From: Thermoplasmata archaeon | GTDB lineage: Archaea; Thermoplasmatota; Thermoplasmata; Thermoplasmatales; Thermoplasmataceae | DNA length: 60,870 nucleotides | Reading direction: 5' to 3' | Assembly (NCBI GenBank): GCA_021802055.1 | Contig: JAKAAY010000009.1 | Location: 1-60,870, forward strand | Shown here: piece after piece, positions 1 through 8,386 of the stretch | Layout of the letters: each line of letters opens with the position of its first letter | Position numbering within the stretch: position 1 is the stretch's first letter | The notes under the pieces: generated by a model | Database searches by the model: none | What the model was told of the DNA's origin: nothing | The model's input: only the letters and a program-made list of their open reading frames with translations | Translations under genes and position numbers: made by a program

Positions 1-182
1 ACGGGACTCCACCCATAAACTCTTTTCGGGTGTAAGCGGGCCCACTGATCTTTGTATACATCCTTGCAGGCTTTGTGACCATCTGTCTCAGACCTAGATA
101 GCAGCGTGTATAAAAAAGGAATCTCTTGGCTCAATATGCAGGACATCACTACCGTAGACATAATTACCAAATATACGCAAAA

Positions 183-195
183 GTAAATATACCAC
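183..195 (+). promoter_or_regulatory. TATA-like box of the AbrB-like gene
   Basis: An A/T-rich element (aaagtaaatata region) is centred about 27 nt before the ATG at 215. That is the spacing expected for an archaeal leaderless transcript. It supports the small downstream ORF being expressed. Confidence 0.45.
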
Positions 196-214
196 TCTAG
201 ACATATTAGCGTCA

Positions 215-376
215 ATGGATCGAAGGCAACTCATAGATGTGTCCCACATTTCCTCGAAGGGGTCGTCATTCAGAATCACTCTTCCCAGGAAGATAGTGCA
301 GAAGCTAAATCTCTCACCTGATGACATCATTGCGTTCTACGAAGACGATGGGATCAAGATAGATAAACTGCAATAG
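215..376 (+). CDS. small AbrB/SpoVT-type DNA-binding protein (53 aa)
   Basis: This 53-residue protein has the swapped-hairpin AbrB pattern: residues 8-24 read DVSHISSKGSSFRITLP, followed by a basic RKIVQKLNL helix and a closing strand. The central serine/glycine turn followed by R-x-T-L-P is typical of SpoVT/AbrB antitoxin-like or autoregulatory domains, which bind DNA as dimers. The ATG at 215 lies about 27 nt after a TATA-like box. No toxin partner is visible, since the next 320 bases hold no convincing gene. It could be a stand-alone regulator or the N-terminal half of a longer PhoU-type regulator that has been truncated. The family call is by pattern only. Confidence 0.62.
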   Translation: MDRRQLIDVSHISSKGSSFRITLPRKIVQKLNLSPDDIIAFYEDDGIKIDKLQ

Positions 377-697
377 CCAGTCTTTATTGCCCAGAAAAAC
401 CTGGTGGTTTACAGTAAAAGGAAGGTATGATCTGCAGTTGAGGATTCCCACTCCTCCACGTTTCCCATCCTCAATGATGGTTCTTTCGTGGCCCATACTT
501 TTTTTTTCTTCTGGCCGCCACTTATGGATATAGGCCTAGCTGGAATGTTCATATCCATACCATTTATCCTTATTCTCCGACATGGAAAAGGCGGGGCGAT
601 CCGAAATCGATGGTTGCCCCGTCGACAGTACAGGAGGAAATCATGAATCCAGGATCAAAAGACCAAAAATGTCAGGCAATTAGGGATCCCGCGTGTA
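377..697. other. no supported gene
   Basis: About 320 bases between the AbrB-like gene and the 3' end of the zinc-ribbon membrane protein gene. The stretch contains a run of eight or nine T near 499-507, which could end transcription from the left. No ORF with a recognisable product was found. Confidence 0.4.
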
Positions 698-1804
698 TCA
701 TCTGCCTCTTCTCTGGAACTCTATTCTGATGTTCATAGGGCCAGAATAATCTCTATCTATCTTCTCACTGCAGTTACTGCAGGTCATGGAAAAGTCATTT
801 TCCAGTTTGAACGTTGCTCTGCCGCAGGAAGGGCAGGAAGACCTGATCCACAGATCTGAGGGATTTGCAGATTTTTGGGTCAGGTTTTCTTGGGATGCCT
901 TCTTTGTCTGCCTCGCCTCTGAAATCTGGCTGACCTTGAGGAAGGAACTAGCCAGTCCGAAAATTGATAACAGGAGAATAATCAGGAAAACGCTGGTGGA
1001 TATGTACCCGTTTATGGTACTAGAATCAGCTGAAGTAACAGTATAGACCGCTGAAAGGATATTGAAGCAGAAGGAGGCCATAAATAACTCCTTCAAACCG
1101 AATCTGAAATAAATGGATATGAGAAGGAATGAGGTTACCGCCAGGCTTATCAGGTTGGGGACAAAATCTGGCGAGCCAAGAAGGAAATACGCAGAAAAGA
1201 GCGTGGAAATCATTGTCGATCCCAATGCGAGTTCCGCCAGCTTCACCGGCTCTGTGATGCCAGGAGAGGCAACACCCTTAATGCCACTTGGCACCGAGAA
1301 TCTGACAGCAATATACGCTATGATCAGTGCAGGAATGGTTTCAGTTAAAATAAGCTCCATATAGAACCACTGGAAATATAGGAATGAAATGTAAAGACCC
1401 TCGGGGAAGGCCTGAATTGCATTCAAAGTGGATACAAGACCTGGAAAAACAGACGTCAGAACGGTTGACAGAATGAGTTCCAGTAGAAAGACAATGGAGA
1501 GATAGACAAAAAAATTCCCCCTTCTCTCCCCGCTGGCTGCGGAAGCAATAGAATTTAAATTCAATCGGTCGAGAAAGAAAAAGACCGCCATTGCCAAAAA
1601 AAAGGCAGATCCCAAGAGCAGAACAACAAAGAGAACAAACGTAAGAGAAGGATCAAGTCCAAGAATAGGTGCCGAAAATGAGACAACAGACCACGTTTTA
1701 CCTATCATCACCGGGTAGAACACGAAATATACAAGGACGGCGACGGCAAACCCTATCCACCCTATGAATTCAGCGACCTCGTAAAACGTGCTTCTGTTTG
1801 CCAT
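698..1804 (-). CDS. polytopic membrane protein with C-terminal zinc ribbon
   Basis: The 368-residue protein has about eight hydrophobic segments in residues 10-295. A polar linker rich in Lys, Gln and Ser follows, then a C-terminal zinc ribbon with CPSCG and CSNC knuckles at roughly residues 322-345. The ribbon is predicted to be cytoplasmic and may bind a partner protein or nucleic acid. I do not recognise a named family. The ATG at 1804 follows a TATA-like tttata element about 22-26 nt upstream, which overlaps the end of the upstream AlaX-like gene. It therefore seems to have its own promoter although it sits only 22 nt behind that gene. Confidence 0.75.
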   Translation of the reverse strand: MANRSTFYEVAEFIGWIGFAVAVLVYFVFYPVMIGKTWSVVSFSAPILGLDPSLTFVLFVVLLLGSAFFLAMAVFFFLDRLNLNSIASAASGERRGNFFVYLSIVFLLELILSTVLTSVFPGLVSTLNAIQAFPEGLYISFLYFQWFYMELILTETIPALIIAYIAVRFSVPSGIKGVASPGITEPVKLAELALGSTMISTLFSAYFLLGSPDFVPNLISLAVTSFLLISIYFRFGLKELFMASFCFNILSAVYTVTSADSSTINGYISTSVFLIILLLSIFGLASSFLKVSQISEARQTKKASQENLTQKSANPSDLWIRSSCPSCGRATFKLENDFSMTCSNCSEKIDRDYSGPMNIRIEFQRRGR

Positions 1805-1826
1805 GTTCTCATTCCCCTATAAACCT

Positions 1827-2546
1827 TTAACTCTGTTGAAGGTTTATGATGAGCCTCTTGTTGATCTTCCCCTTCACAAGAGTTGTCTTAATGGCTATCT
1901 TTCCAACCTCCTTTGTGTTCTTTACCTGGGTACCCAAATCGGGCATAGCGGGAAGTCCATCGATCTTGGTGAGTCTTATCCTTTCATAGTCTGGTATTTT
2001 ACCTCTCACGAAATCAACCAGCTTTCTGTCGCTGGAAAACTCTTCCTTTGAAATATAAGTGGTCTCGACATCGATACCGGAAGAAACGATTTCATTCGCC
2101 TCCGATTCGAGCTTCTTTACCATATCCTCAGTTATATCGTCAACCATGACATCGATCCAGGCATGATCCTCATAGGTCTGATTTATCCTTATGGAACAAC
2201 CATAATCCCTGAAGGCTATGCCTCCGATTATAAAAAGTGCCGTCCTGTGTTTCATGTGTCCATACCGTATATCCCAGTTTATAACCTGTTTAACGGTCTT
2301 TCCAGCTAAGTCCTGGGGATAGGTGTCCAGAGACATAAGGTGGATCCAGAGCCCATCGATCCAAGAATCTACAATCAAGTATTTTTTTCCGTCAATTATG
2401 ACGTCTCCCTTGTCGTTTGGTTGTCCCTCACTAGTAGGGAAGAAAACAGACCGGTCAACGGTCAAGTCCGTAAACTCCACCATCTGGACGGTACCTTCCG
2501 CTTCAGTCAAGTAGGGATCATCCAGATATAACTTCTCAGTTCCCAT
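1827..2546 (-). CDS. AlaX-like alanyl-tRNA editing domain protein, metal ligands missing
   Basis: This protein matches the AlaX/AlaRS editing fold. It opens MGTEKLYLDDPYL, carries a degenerate GGGQP-D-G loop (SEGQPNDKG), and has the helix and strand order of a medium-length AlaX. Canonical AlaX binds zinc through HxxxH and CxxxH and hydrolyses Ser- or Gly-tRNA(Ala). Here the first motif reads HRTALFI, with R and F where the two His belong. The second reads DLGTQ, with D for Cys and Q for His. All four ligands are changed. The start is set at 2546, not 2603, because a TATA box lies 24 nt upstream and the family N-terminus begins there. It may bind tRNA without hydrolysis, or act on another substrate. 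Alanyl-tRNA synthetase in this window keeps an intact editing site. Confidence 0.78.
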   Translation of the reverse strand: MGTEKLYLDDPYLTEAEGTVQMVEFTDLTVDRSVFFPTSEGQPNDKGDVIIDGKKYLIVDSWIDGLWIHLMSLDTYPQDLAGKTVKQVINWDIRYGHMKHRTALFIIGGIAFRDYGCSIRINQTYEDHAWIDVMVDDITEDMVKKLESEANEIVSSGIDVETTYISKEEFSSDRKLVDFVRGKIPDYERIRLTKIDGLPAMPDLGTQVKNTKEVGKIAIKTTLVKGKINKRLIINLQQS

Positions 2547-2565
2547 AGCGAGTGAAACTCTGAAA

Positions 2566-2575
2566 TTATTTATTA
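2566..2575 (-). promoter_or_regulatory. TATA box of the AlaX-like gene
   Basis: On the minus strand the sequence aataaataat is centred about 24 nt before the ATG at 2546. It lies inside the longest ORF, which argues that the extra N-terminal 19 codons are not translated. Confidence 0.55.
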
Positions 2576-2617
2576 CTTCCTTTGTCGGGGCACTAAGCCC
2601 CATATTTTCTTCACAGG

Positions 2618-2633
2618 AAGCACGATCGTGCTT
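2618..2633. promoter_or_regulatory. perfect 16-bp palindrome upstream of the AlaX-like gene
   Basis: AAGCACGATCGTGCTT is identical to its reverse complement. It sits about 45 nt upstream of the TATA box of the AlaX-like gene and about 75 nt from its start. Its symmetry and position suit a dimeric regulator. No second copy was noticed in the window. Confidence 0.4.
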
Positions 2634-3592
2634 ACCGGCACACTCCTTTCCAGAAATACGCAGGCATCATTTCACCATAAAAGCGGCAACCTGGCCAATC
2701 ATGAAAATACGCTCTGGAAAGCATTCAGAGAAGCCGGTTGCTAAAGTTTCTGACACCCCTGACATCCTACTCACCGTTAAGTAACTGGAATTCAATTTTC
2801 ACATGATGGCACAGTCCCCCTGATCTGTTCACGACCATAGGGCACAATCATTTCTTATCACTTTCATGAATTGTCCCAGAATTCCCTGCGATTAACACCT
2901 AAACTTTTCCTCCAGCGCATTATCTGGAATGTCCTTCTTTCCTGATGGCTCTAATGGCATAACTGAGCGTTCCGGGGCACCTTAATCTCGTTCTCATTCA
3001 CGATGAGATTTCCATTTTCCAGATCCAGCCTTCTCACCATGTGCGTGGCATAGAAATTCTTTAGCTCCCCTTTCCCCCCAGTCCCAAAGGCAGGAATCAA
3101 AGCGGAAAGGGTTGAACCTTCAAGGCAAAGAGGCGCAAGAAAGGACTATTGGGTTATTCGTTTACCATGACGGATCCAGGACCAGGCTGTACATCAACTC
3201 CGGTTCTTCCATGAGATCGGATAAGGAGGCATAGGACTGGGTAATGAATCTTACCCCATCGGAATTGAAATGGACCCCGCCCTGATAAGTGCATTTATCC
3301 ATTGCCTTCATACACGGAAAATCTGTGTGGAAAGAGACCTCAAAAATACCGAAGAGGAACTCCAGCCTCAAGGACCAGGGAAAGGGATCGAAATTGGGTC
3401 GACTATCTGGATCACTTTCATTCCGGTAAAAATGCAAAACATTCAACCTACATTGACAGAAGTACACTAAGGGTGAGTTTCCTCAGTATAAGATGCCATA
3501 CCTGGAACTTTCCAACATGGGCGGGGCTTAGAACAGTATTCAACACTTTCTGGTTTCACTAACTATAACTAATTGGTGGACATAGCTCCCCG
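2634..3592. other. gene-poor kilobase with decayed coding sequence
   Basis: About 960 bases separate the AlaX-like gene from folC. Only short overlapping ORFs with no recognisable product occur here. The stretch 2892-3145 on the minus strand reads like a frameshifted gene fragment and is listed separately. A TATA-like taactata element near 3560 probably belongs to folC. Confidence 0.5.
2892..3145 (-). pseudogene. frameshifted remnant of an unidentified protein-coding gene
   Basis: Reading leftwards from 3145, one frame gives a protein-like stretch containing FGTGGKGELKNFYATHM and then LDLENGNLIVNENEIK. It stops near 2957. Continuing in the two other frames extends it with AIRAIRKEGH and DNALEEKF to a stop at 2892. 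Mixed charge and amphipathic character across two apparent frameshifts suggest a decayed gene. I cannot name the family. A minus-strand ORF at 3162-3467 may be an upstream part of the same relic. Confidence 0.35.
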
Positions 3593-4873
3593 ATGTCTCA
3601 AGTCAACCTGGACTTTCTCTATGGGCTAAAGAGAGAGGGGATCAAGTTGGAACTCTCGATTATGAGGCAGTTATCTCAACAGATGGGTAACCCTCAGGAT
3701 TCCTTTCAATCGTTTCACATCACCGGTACCAACGGCAAGGGATCTACGTCGGCTTTCATCTTTAACGTGCTCAGGAAACTTGGTACATCTGGCCTTTATA
3801 CGTCGCCGCATCTGGTGAAATTCAATGAAAGAATTGCAGTGGACACCCACCTCATCGAGGACGCGTACATTGAGAAATTCATGGACGAGAACAGGAGGCT
3901 GATTGAAAGTCTGATGCAAAAAGAGCGGAATCCCACATTCTTCGAGGCAACAACCATTCTTGCCTTTCAGTATTTCAGGGACCAGAAGGTGAAAGTTGCA
4001 TCAGTGGAGGTTGGACTAGGGGGAAGGCTTGATTCAACCAACATTGTGACTCCCGTGGTCAGCGTCATTACTTCAGTGGGCTATGAACATGCGGACAAAC
4101 TTGGCTGTTCCCTGGAGGCAATTGCTTACGAGAAAGCGGGAATAATAAAGAAGAGCCGTCCTGTGATCCTGGGCGACACCAAGCCACAGGTGGTTAGGAT
4201 GGTGAAGAGAATAGCGGATGTCAATGAAAGCAGATTCATTCAACTGGACAACGCCGTGAAATTTTCTAACTTGGAATTCTCCCTTGAAGGGTCAAAATTC
4301 TCCATAGGTACAGAGCATGACACATATGACCTGGAAACACGGCTTATAGGGGACTTTCAGGCCAGAAATGCTGCAATGGCTGTACTCGCACTTGAAAATA
4401 GTGGATTGAACGGAATATCGCGGAAGGTTATAGAAGACGGAATCAGAAATACCGTATGGCCAGGCAGGATGGAAATCATTTCCAGAGAGCCTCTTGTCAT
4501 GGTTGATTCTGCACACAATCCTCCCGCTGCCAACGCCTTAGGCCATAACATCAGCAAGGTGTTGCGAGAACAGCCGGTCCTGATCATCGGCATGATGAAG
4601 GACAAGGACATATACTCATATCTTGCCGCTATACGCAGGATAAGCGGGTCCGTGATCTTTACCACACCTGATGAGCCCATGCGGGCAGCGGACCCTTGCA
4701 TGCTGAACCGGACCTATGGACCCATGTTCAATGAAAGCCTCTGTATCCCCGATCCGGTGGAGGCTCTTGAGTATGCCGTGAGCAAGTATTCTTCGATCCT
4801 GGTCACCGGTTCTATGTATTTAGTGGGTGTAATAAAAAAAAATTTACACTCCGCAGCAGAGCCTTTTAAATAA
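3593..4873 (+). CDS. folC: folylpolyglutamate/dihydrofolate synthase family ligase
   Basis: This is an ATP-dependent Mur-ligase-fold enzyme that adds glutamate to reduced folates (or joins dihydropteroate and glutamate), in the cytosol. The P-loop GTNGKGST is at residues 45-52. The family motif VEVGLGGRLDSTN is near 135, and the C-terminal ligase domain contains DSAHNPPAA near 305. At 426 residues the length is normal for FolC. The ATG at 3593 is the first good start and follows an A/T-rich element by about 30 nt. The stop is 79 bases before orc1/cdc6 on the same strand. In Thermoplasmata the pterin acceptor could be a modified folate, so the exact substrate is inferred from the family. Confidence 0.9.
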   Translation: MSQVNLDFLYGLKREGIKLELSIMRQLSQQMGNPQDSFQSFHITGTNGKGSTSAFIFNVLRKLGTSGLYTSPHLVKFNERIAVDTHLIEDAYIEKFMDENRRLIESLMQKERNPTFFEATTILAFQYFRDQKVKVASVEVGLGGRLDSTNIVTPVVSVITSVGYEHADKLGCSLEAIAYEKAGIIKKSRPVILGDTKPQVVRMVKRIADVNESRFIQLDNAVKFSNLEFSLEGSKFSIGTEHDTYDLETRLIGDFQARNAAMAVLALENSGLNGISRKVIEDGIRNTVWPGRMEIISREPLVMVDSAHNPPAANALGHNISKVLREQPVLIIGMMKDKDIYSYLAAIRRISGSVIFTTPDEPMRAADPCMLNRTYGPMFNESLCIPDPVEALEYAVSKYSSILVTGSMYLVGVIKKNLHSAAEPFK

Positions 4874-4952
4874 TGAAAATATAAACTCCAACAAGTTTTC
4901 TTCTATCATTACAAACGTTTAAAACGGCTGCACCGGTCATGATACCGTTATT

Positions 4953-6278
4953 ATGAATAATCCATTTACAAAGGTCAACAGAACCGCTCCTTTCCTCATT
5001 GGGGATCTCTCCACTCTTGGTTTGTCGTTTGTTCCTGACAGTCTGCCGCACAGAGAGTCACAGATTGAGTACATGGTCTCTCTCCTGGAGACCGCAGTAA
5101 GAGGCACAAAACCGTCAAACATCATTCTTTTTGGAAAGACAGGTACGGGAAAGACATCCACTGCAAGGCATGTTACTTCCATGCTGACGGAGGCAGTTGA
5201 AGATAGGATCTCAGTAAGTTACATCAACTGTCAGATCTATGATTCACCTTATTCTATACTCATAACCATTGCCCAGTCCATCAGTGTAAAGGCTGACCCA
5301 ATTCCGCCGCTGGGATGGCCGCTGGACAGAGTTTACAACGAGATACTCAGGAGGATCAGGGAGTCAAAAAGGGACCTGATAATAATACTCGATGAAATAG
5401 ACAAACTGACGCAGAAGAACGGCGGAGATTCCCTCTACGTGCTTCTCAAACTTTGCGAGGACCAGGTAACCCCTTTTGTTTCGGTAATCGGCATCACGAA
5501 CAATAACTCCTTCATTCAGGAACTGGATGCCAGGGTACGAAGCAGGCTCAGTCAGGAGAGCGTAGTCTTCAACCCGTACAATGCATCTGAACTCAGAGAT
5601 ATTCTTAATTTCAGGGTAAAAGGCGTGGTACGGGAAGACCTTATGGAACCTTCCGTGATCAATCTTTGTGCGGCGATAGGGGCACAGGAACATGGAGATG
5701 CCAGAAAGGCTCTGGATCTGCTCCGAATATCCATCGAGACTGCTATCAGGGAAACAAGTGAAAGAGTGAGCGAAACTCATGTCATTAAGGCAAGAGCCAA
5801 ACTTGAAACAGACATTCTGATGGAAACCGTTAATGGGCTTCCGCTTCACTCCAAACTGGTGCTTCTTGGAGTCATAGTATCCGGTGAGATGGAGAATACA
5901 CAGGCATTCAGCGGCGAAATAATGGAAAATTATCGCAACATCTGTAAGGAACTGGGTTACACCCCGCTGACTTCCAGAAGGTTTGGAGATCTCATCTCAG
6001 ACTTGGGAGAGTCTGGTCTGGTGATAACGAAAATAAAGAATCTGGGAAGGCATGGCAGGACAAGAATGATAACGGTTGCAGACAACCCCGAGGTTATTAA
6101 GAGGTGCCTGCTTGAGGACGACAACCTGCGGACTTTTCGTGGTGTTCATTTAGGCAAGCAGGCCAGGTTCACTCCTTACGGAGATGACAGTAAACCAACG
6201 AATGAAGAACAGAGTGAGATTGATAACATCCTGGACGCCGATCCTGAACGGCCCAAGGACAGAGGCGAAAATCCATAA
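4953..6278 (+). CDS. cdc6: Orc1/Cdc6 replication initiator
   Basis: This AAA+ ATPase recognises replication origins and helps load the MCM helicase. Walker A GKTGTGKTS is at residues 61-69 and Walker B LIIILDEIDKL at 142-152. A sensor-1 ITNNN is near 178, and a C-terminal winged-helix region follows from about 300. The 441-residue length fits archaeal Orc1/Cdc6. The acidic, proline-rich tail of about 40 residues is probably disordered. A TATA-like tttaaaa lies about 30 nt before the ATG. Archaeal origins often sit next to this gene, but I could not recognise origin recognition boxes in the short 79-bp gap upstream or in the 332-bp gap downstream. Confidence 0.94.
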   Translation: MNNPFTKVNRTAPFLIGDLSTLGLSFVPDSLPHRESQIEYMVSLLETAVRGTKPSNIILFGKTGTGKTSTARHVTSMLTEAVEDRISVSYINCQIYDSPYSILITIAQSISVKADPIPPLGWPLDRVYNEILRRIRESKRDLIIILDEIDKLTQKNGGDSLYVLLKLCEDQVTPFVSVIGITNNNSFIQELDARVRSRLSQESVVFNPYNASELRDILNFRVKGVVREDLMEPSVINLCAAIGAQEHGDARKALDLLRISIETAIRETSERVSETHVIKARAKLETDILMETVNGLPLHSKLVLLGVIVSGEMENTQAFSGEIMENYRNICKELGYTPLTSRRFGDLISDLGESGLVITKIKNLGRHGRTRMITVADNPEVIKRCLLEDDNLRTFRGVHLGKQARFTPYGDDSKPTNEEQSEIDNILDADPERPKDRGENP

Positions 6279-6610
6279 CCAGACCATGCATGAAATAAGC
6301 CTTCATACCTGCAAAAAAGCCTTGAAAGCCCGGGGGGTTGTGGGAAGTTTCTCACATCAGGAATTTCAGTAGATGAATGACTTTAGCGTAGTTGAACCGG
6401 ATGCTTTTCAGGGCTTGCGAAAATGATCCCAGCAAAGAAGAATCACGACTCGTCTCCATGGAGTTACGGAAAGGCCTGTTCATGGAATATATGAGATTAA
6501 CAGCACGAACTGGTGTGTGCAGAGGGCATTGTTGATTGGCCCGGAGACCTCTGCAGCGGTAGTTTGTTATGAGGAACCCAACGGGGGCGATTCAGCGCTC
6601 AAGCCCAGAC
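6279..6610. other. convergent intergenic region without a supported gene
   Basis: This 332-bp stretch lies between the 3' ends of cdc6 and the UPF0173 gene. I see no ORF with a recognisable product, no tRNA, and no clear repeat array. It could be a transposon scar or simply a spacer. Confidence 0.35.
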
Positions 6611-7384
6611 TCAGGCAACCATTTTGCCGCTATCATCGAATATCATTTCCTTTCCAATTTCAGCAACAATGACCTCTGTAGACTTGTCCTTTCTTGTGAG
6701 ATCCGCAAGCACTCCAGGATCGCTCATCACCTTGTCGAACGTGTTATAATGCATGGGAACTGTATACCTCGATCTTATCATCCTGCAAGCTATTGCAGCT
6801 TCTTCTGGTCCCATGGTGTAATGCCCTCCAATAGGCAGCATAGAAAGATCCGGTTTGTAATAATCCCCGATCAGTTCCATGTCCTTGAATACTCCCGTAT
6901 CGCCTGCGTGGTAAATCCTGAACTCCCCCAGATGCCCAGCACGGTTCAAATATTCCCGCCTCGTACTGTCGGCCTGATGCCCCCTGAAGTCCCTTCCTAT
7001 GACCACACCCATTGGCGGTCCGACAAACTCCCCATTATACGTGGAACTGTGGACAGCCTGCACTGAGGACACTCTGACTCCCTTTATTGTTGCAGAGCCA
7101 CTAATGTTTATGTCGTGCACTTTCAGGTCAGGGTTTTCCTCGGCAAGTTTCCAGGCAAGTTCCACCATCGTGACCAGTTCTGCTGAATTGTTCTTGCAGA
7201 TCTCCACTGCATCTCCCAGATGGTCTGAATGTCCATGTGTTACCACGACGATGTCAGCCTTCACCTCATCCGGAGTTATATCCGCCTTGGGGTTTCCGTT
7301 GAGGAACGGGTCGACCACTATCTTTGTACCCATGTCGATGGTAAAACATGCGTGTCCATGCCATGTAACCTTTGTCTGAGTCAT
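6611..7384 (-). CDS. UPF0173-type metal-dependent hydrolase
   Basis: This is a metallo-beta-lactamase-fold protein of 257 residues. It has the metal-binding HGHSDHLGD motif at about residues 50-58, a further His near 109 (VQAVHS), HAGDTG near 160, and a late PMHYNTFD. These are the features of the UPF0173 family, whose members are predicted cytosolic hydrolases of uncertain substrate. All expected metal ligands appear present, so it should be active. The ATG at 7384 is 24 nt after a TATA-like taataaatatt, implying a leaderless transcript. That promoter is merged with the terminator of the upstream oxidoreductase operon. Confidence 0.88.
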   Translation of the reverse strand: MTQTKVTWHGHACFTIDMGTKIVVDPFLNGNPKADITPDEVKADIVVVTHGHSDHLGDAVEICKNNSAELVTMVELAWKLAEENPDLKVHDINISGSATIKGVRVSSVQAVHSSTYNGEFVGPPMGVVIGRDFRGHQADSTRREYLNRAGHLGEFRIYHAGDTGVFKDMELIGDYYKPDLSMLPIGGHYTMGPEEAAIACRMIRSRYTVPMHYNTFDKVMSDPGVLADLTRKDKSTEVIVAEIGKEMIFDDSGKMVA

Positions 7385-7404
7385 GGTGGAGAATTGCCCA
7401 ATAT

Positions 7405-7440
7405 TTATTAAAAATTGATCCCGCTTCGGGGATCAAAAAA
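7405..7440 (-). terminator. hairpin plus T tract ending the oxidoreductase operon, merged with next promoter
   Basis: An 8-bp perfect stem (7415-7422 TTGATCCC with 7429-7436 GGGATCAA) encloses the loop GCTTCG. On the minus strand it is followed by a run of T. It lies just past the stop of the beta subunit gene. The T-rich tract continues into the TATA box of the UPF0173 gene. Confidence 0.6.
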
Positions 7441-7453
7441 CCTGAAAAAAGGA

Positions 7454-8386
7454 TCAGGACACCGGTTTCAGAATTTTATCGGTAAAGGTTGCTTCCGGAT
7501 CCACAAGCGTATACCCGTTCCTGTCTGCAACCGCCTGGACGGCAGGCGGAGACTCAAGGTATTCGTGCGCACCCTGGCTTATCCTCTTGGGGAAACTGGG
7601 GATTGTGTTGTTCTCGTAGAAGACTCCGGTGGGAATATGGTCATCCCACTCCTGGGCTCTCGCAAGGGCCATGGCAAGTTTTGAGGCTCCATCCTTATCT
7701 CCAGCATTTACAACAGGGTTCCAGCTAGCGTCATCTTCCAGCTTGTAGACCTTCTTCCTGTAGAACTCCATGGTGTTGATATTGTTGTATGTAGGGCATG
7801 GCTGCAGTACGTCTATGAGAGAGGAACCCTCGTGAGATATGCCTCTCTTGATAAGGTCCTTAAGCTGTTTCCCGTCAAATGAGAACCCTCTTGCAACGAA
7901 GGTGTATCCTGTGGTCAGGGCAAGGGCTATGGGGTTGACCTTCCCAAACATATTTGGTTTGGTCAGGCTCTTTGTCTTGTTCCCAAGCTCCATTGTGGGA
8001 GCAGCCTGTCCCTTTGTTAGCCCATATACTTCATTATCGTAGAGTATGACCGTGAGTCCAGAGTTTCTTCTCCCTTCCCCAACAAAATGTCCCGCTCCAA
8101 TACTCATCAGGTCACCATCTCCGCCCGTAACCACTACCTTAAGGTTGGGATTAGACAGCTTAACCCCCGTGGCATATGGGATAGACCTGCCGTGAAGCGT
8201 ATGCGCTCCTGCAGCGTTCACATAATGCGGGGTCTTCCCGGAACACCCGATTCCAGATATGATCGCTACGTCATTAACTCCAAGGTTCAGTTCTCCCAGA
8301 GCCTGTTGCAGGGCATTTAGAATGCCAAAGTCTCCACATCCAGGGCACCAGTCAATAGCAACGTCATTCCTAAAATTATGCGCCAT
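7454..8386 (-). CDS. korB: 2-oxoacid:ferredoxin oxidoreductase, beta subunit
   Basis: This TPP-binding subunit catalyses CoA-dependent oxidative decarboxylation of 2-oxoacids with ferredoxin as acceptor. DWCPGCGDFGIL near residue 12 and GCSGKTPHYV near 48 supply Cys residues that bind the Fe-S cluster in this class. VTGGDGDLMSIG, followed by the Asn of YDNEVYGLTKGQ, forms the TPP/Mg site at about residues 87-125. The length (310 aa) fits the two-subunit archaeal enzymes. Its start overlaps the end of the alpha gene by 11 bp, so the two are co-transcribed and probably translationally coupled. Such enzymes can be broad in substrate (pyruvate, 2-oxobutyrate, 2-oxoglutarate), so the symbol is conventional only. 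Confidence 0.92.
   Translation of the reverse strand: MAHNFRNDVAIDWCPGCGDFGILNALQQALGELNLGVNDVAIISGIGCSGKTPHYVNAAGAHTLHGRSIPYATGVKLSNPNLKVVVTGGDGDLMSIGAGHFVGEGRRNSGLTVILYDNEVYGLTKGQAAPTMELGNKTKSLTKPNMFGKVNPIALALTTGYTFVARGFSFDGKQLKDLIKRGISHEGSSLIDVLQPCPTYNNINTMEFYRKKVYKLEDDASWNPVVNAGDKDGASKLAMALARAQEWDDHIPTGVFYENNTIPSFPKRISQGAHEYLESPPAVQAVADRNGYTLVDPEATFTDKILKPVS

Noticed and set aside
643-729. 28-codon ORF with a strong Shine-Dalgarno (aggagg) before ATG
   Set aside because: It overlaps the end of the zinc-ribbon membrane protein gene on the other strand and its product resembles no protein. A single good SD is weak support in a genome with mostly leaderless transcripts.
4874-4952. Replication origin between folC and cdc6
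   Set aside because: Only 79 bases, with no repeated origin-recognition boxes that I could identify. GC-skew and motif searches would be needed.
6279-6610. IS200/IS605-type transposon end or origin in the cdc6 downstream gap
   Set aside because: No transposase ORF, no clear terminal hairpin pair and no repeats. The resemblance was only to G/C-rich short motifs.
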